Origin: Tillus elongatus
Lineage: Eukaryota; Arthropoda; Insecta; Coleoptera; Cleridae
Direction: 5' to 3'
Length of the DNA stretch: 64,000 nt
Assembly (NCBI GenBank): GCA_964006375.1
Contig: OZ023266.1
Coordinates: 66,679,403-66,743,402, forward strand
In this document: piece after piece, positions 62,586-64,000 of the stretch
How positions within the stretch are numbered: position 1 is the first letter of the stretch
How the letters are laid out: the number at the start of each line of letters is the position of its first letter
Program-made: the position numbers and the translations under genes
Notes under the pieces: generated by a model
Told to the model about the DNA's origin: nothing
Databases searched by the model: none
Seen by the model: the letters and a program-made list of their open reading frames with translations, nothing else

Positions 62586-64000
62586 GTGGGAGGAGATTAA
62601 CAGTGACATCGAGATTAGCGAGGATGACAGTGAGGAAGATGATGGCAAAGTGGGCAAGCAAGAAGTAGGTGACCGTAATTAGGATACTGAGCAGGAGTGT
62701 TCCGACGTAAATTTAGAAGAGGGTAATGCGAAAGAAAATCCTGTAATTGTGGCGTCACGGCGTCACGGCGTCATCTACACTACAGTAGCAAGTACGGAAT
62801 GAGATCTGTAATCCCGTAAACGTGCGTACATGTCAACACAACATCGTTGTGAAGTGGTGGGGTGTAACAGGAGACGCAAAACGCAAATGCTAAAGATCAT
62901 ATTGCTAGCTGGGAGTTATTCTTTGATGTAATTTTGCAGAAGATTGTCGACTATACAAATATTTACATAGATAGGATATTCATCTCATATAAAGACAAAC
63001 ATGACGGTCGACCAACAGATCTTATCGAAACACAAGTTTTGATAGGCCTCTTGTACATGGCTGGAGTTTTGCGCATCTTTCCATTTATGAATTGTGGGCT
63101 CTGGGCGGTACAGGAGTCGAGATATTTTCGGCAACAATGGCTTCACGTGGATTTCGTTTCCTTCTTAGGTGTTTAAGATTTGGTGATGTGAAGTCAAGAG
63201 AAATGAGAAGGGCTGAAGTTAATTTGGCACCTATTAGATATATTTTTGAAGGTGCAAATTCAAAACTAAAATGTCACTATACTCTCGGCTTATATACGAC
63301 TATGAAATGTTATGGACATTTAGGAGACGCTGTTCTTTTAGAGTGTACGTACCAAACAAGCCGAATCGCTATGGTATTAGAGTATTTGCTTTGACAGATG
63401 CCAGAACATATTATACAGCCAACCTGGAGGTGTATGTAGAAAAACAACTCAATGGTCCTTACTTCATAAACGATTCGGGCAAATATGTAATTGAAAGATT
63501 GTGTACTCAATAAACCCCAACCTATGCGAAATGTAACAACGGGTAATTGGTTGACATCTGTACAGTTGGCAAGGAGTCCACTAGATAACCACAAATTAAC
63601 TCTGCTTGGTACAATAAGAAAGAACAAACCACAAATTTCCTCTCAGCTTACAAATCACAAACCTCCAAATACCAGTATGTTTCCCTTCACAGAAGATTTT
63701 ACACTAGTCTCATATATGCCAAAACAAAATAAAAATATGTTTTTATTGTCGCATTCGGATCATGACGATAAAATGCATGAGTCTATTGGAACTCTTCAGA
63801 AACCCGACATGATAACACTATATAATGTTACTAAGGGTGGTGTGGACACAGTAGATCAGCTGTGTGAAACTTATAATCTAGCTCGAGGTACAAAGAGGTG
63901 GCCAATGAGAGTTTTTTTTATGGATTACTCAATGTCACTGCTATGAATGCATTTATCATTTACAAAACCAATACGCTTGAGGCAACCGAGAATATCGGAA
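62586..64000 (+). pseudogene. piggyBac-type transposase pseudogene, runs off window
   Basis: A DDE transposase of the piggyBac family, which moves DNA at TTAA sites. Parts in order: an acidic N-terminus (EISEDDSEEDDGK, about 62610-62655), stop, QKIVDYTNIYIDRIF and DLIETQVLIGLLYMAGV (62934-63070), then after a frameshift FRFLLRCLRFGD (about 63145-63180). Another frame gives RRCSFRVYVPNKPNRYGIRV (about 63322-63381, the signature around the first catalytic residue). Another gives TTGNWLTSVQLA (about 63535), GTIRKNKPQI, and the YNVTKGGVDTVDQLCETYNL block (third catalytic aspartate, about 63820-63890). RWPMRVFF follows, with MNAFIIYK after a further shift near 63950. At least four lesions, so inactive. 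No terminal inverted repeat or TTAA boundary was identified on the left. Confidence 0.85.

Overview
This is AT-rich eukaryotic nuclear DNA, most likely from an arthropod and probably an insect. I see no ordinary host gene. The window is a dense graveyard of mobile elements held in a matrix of dispersed repeats, many of which carry long (AT)n cores. The element set points to an arthropod: mariner-type transposases with DD41D-like (rosa-like) spacing, piggyBac, I/Jockey-superfamily LINEs with and without RNase H, tRNA-derived SINEs, and a virus-like capsid cluster of a kind common in arthropod genomes. All family assignments were made by eye; no database search was run.

Layout. 1-3.0 kb: stacked copies of an AT-cored dispersed element. 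3.97-5.5 kb: mariner relic. 5.5-7.8 kb: decayed Jockey/CR1-like LINE. 8.5-12 kb: more AT-cored elements. 12.0-13.8 kb: a rosa-like element with TA target sites, split by an LTR-like insertion whose promoter has a perfect heat-shock element. 13.8-20.3 kb: mostly non-coding, with two approximately 50-bp LINE tail insertions. 20.4-22.3 and 23.4-25.6 kb: two rosa-like elements with long terminal inverted repeats. 27.9-29.0 kb: a tandem and fold-back 307-bp array carrying type I hammerhead ribozymes (animal retrozyme type) with a 13-bp target-site duplication. 30.4-31.4 kb: second copy of the first LINE. 34.7-37.1 kb: LINE with RT and RNase H. 38.6-40.2 kb: AT-cored elements. 40.5-40.7 kb: assembly gap of 200 N.

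40.7-48.7 kb holds the only cluster of intact genes, a compact virus-like element bounded by inverted repeats. It encodes a double-jelly-roll-type capsid protein and a probable minor capsid (penton-like) protein on the minus strand, and divergently an A32/FtsK-HerA-type packaging ATPase. A CAGCTG-rich 15-bp minisatellite follows, then a conserved unknown protein and a convergent KilA-N protein. Together these suggest a capsid and DNA-packaging module. No DNA polymerase, integrase or maturation protease is visible between the inverted repeats.

48.7-64 kb: mariner fragment, AT-cored repeats, a LINE lacking its RT core (51.7-53.9 kb), a palindromic retrozyme relic (54.2 kb), SINEs (57.7-59.2 kb), a fold-back repeat (61.9-62.3 kb) and a frameshifted piggyBac copy running off the window end.

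Two results matter most: the hammerhead array at 27.9-29.0 kb, where every core nucleotide can be checked by eye, and the intact capsid/ATPase/KilA-N element at 40.7-47.9 kb.
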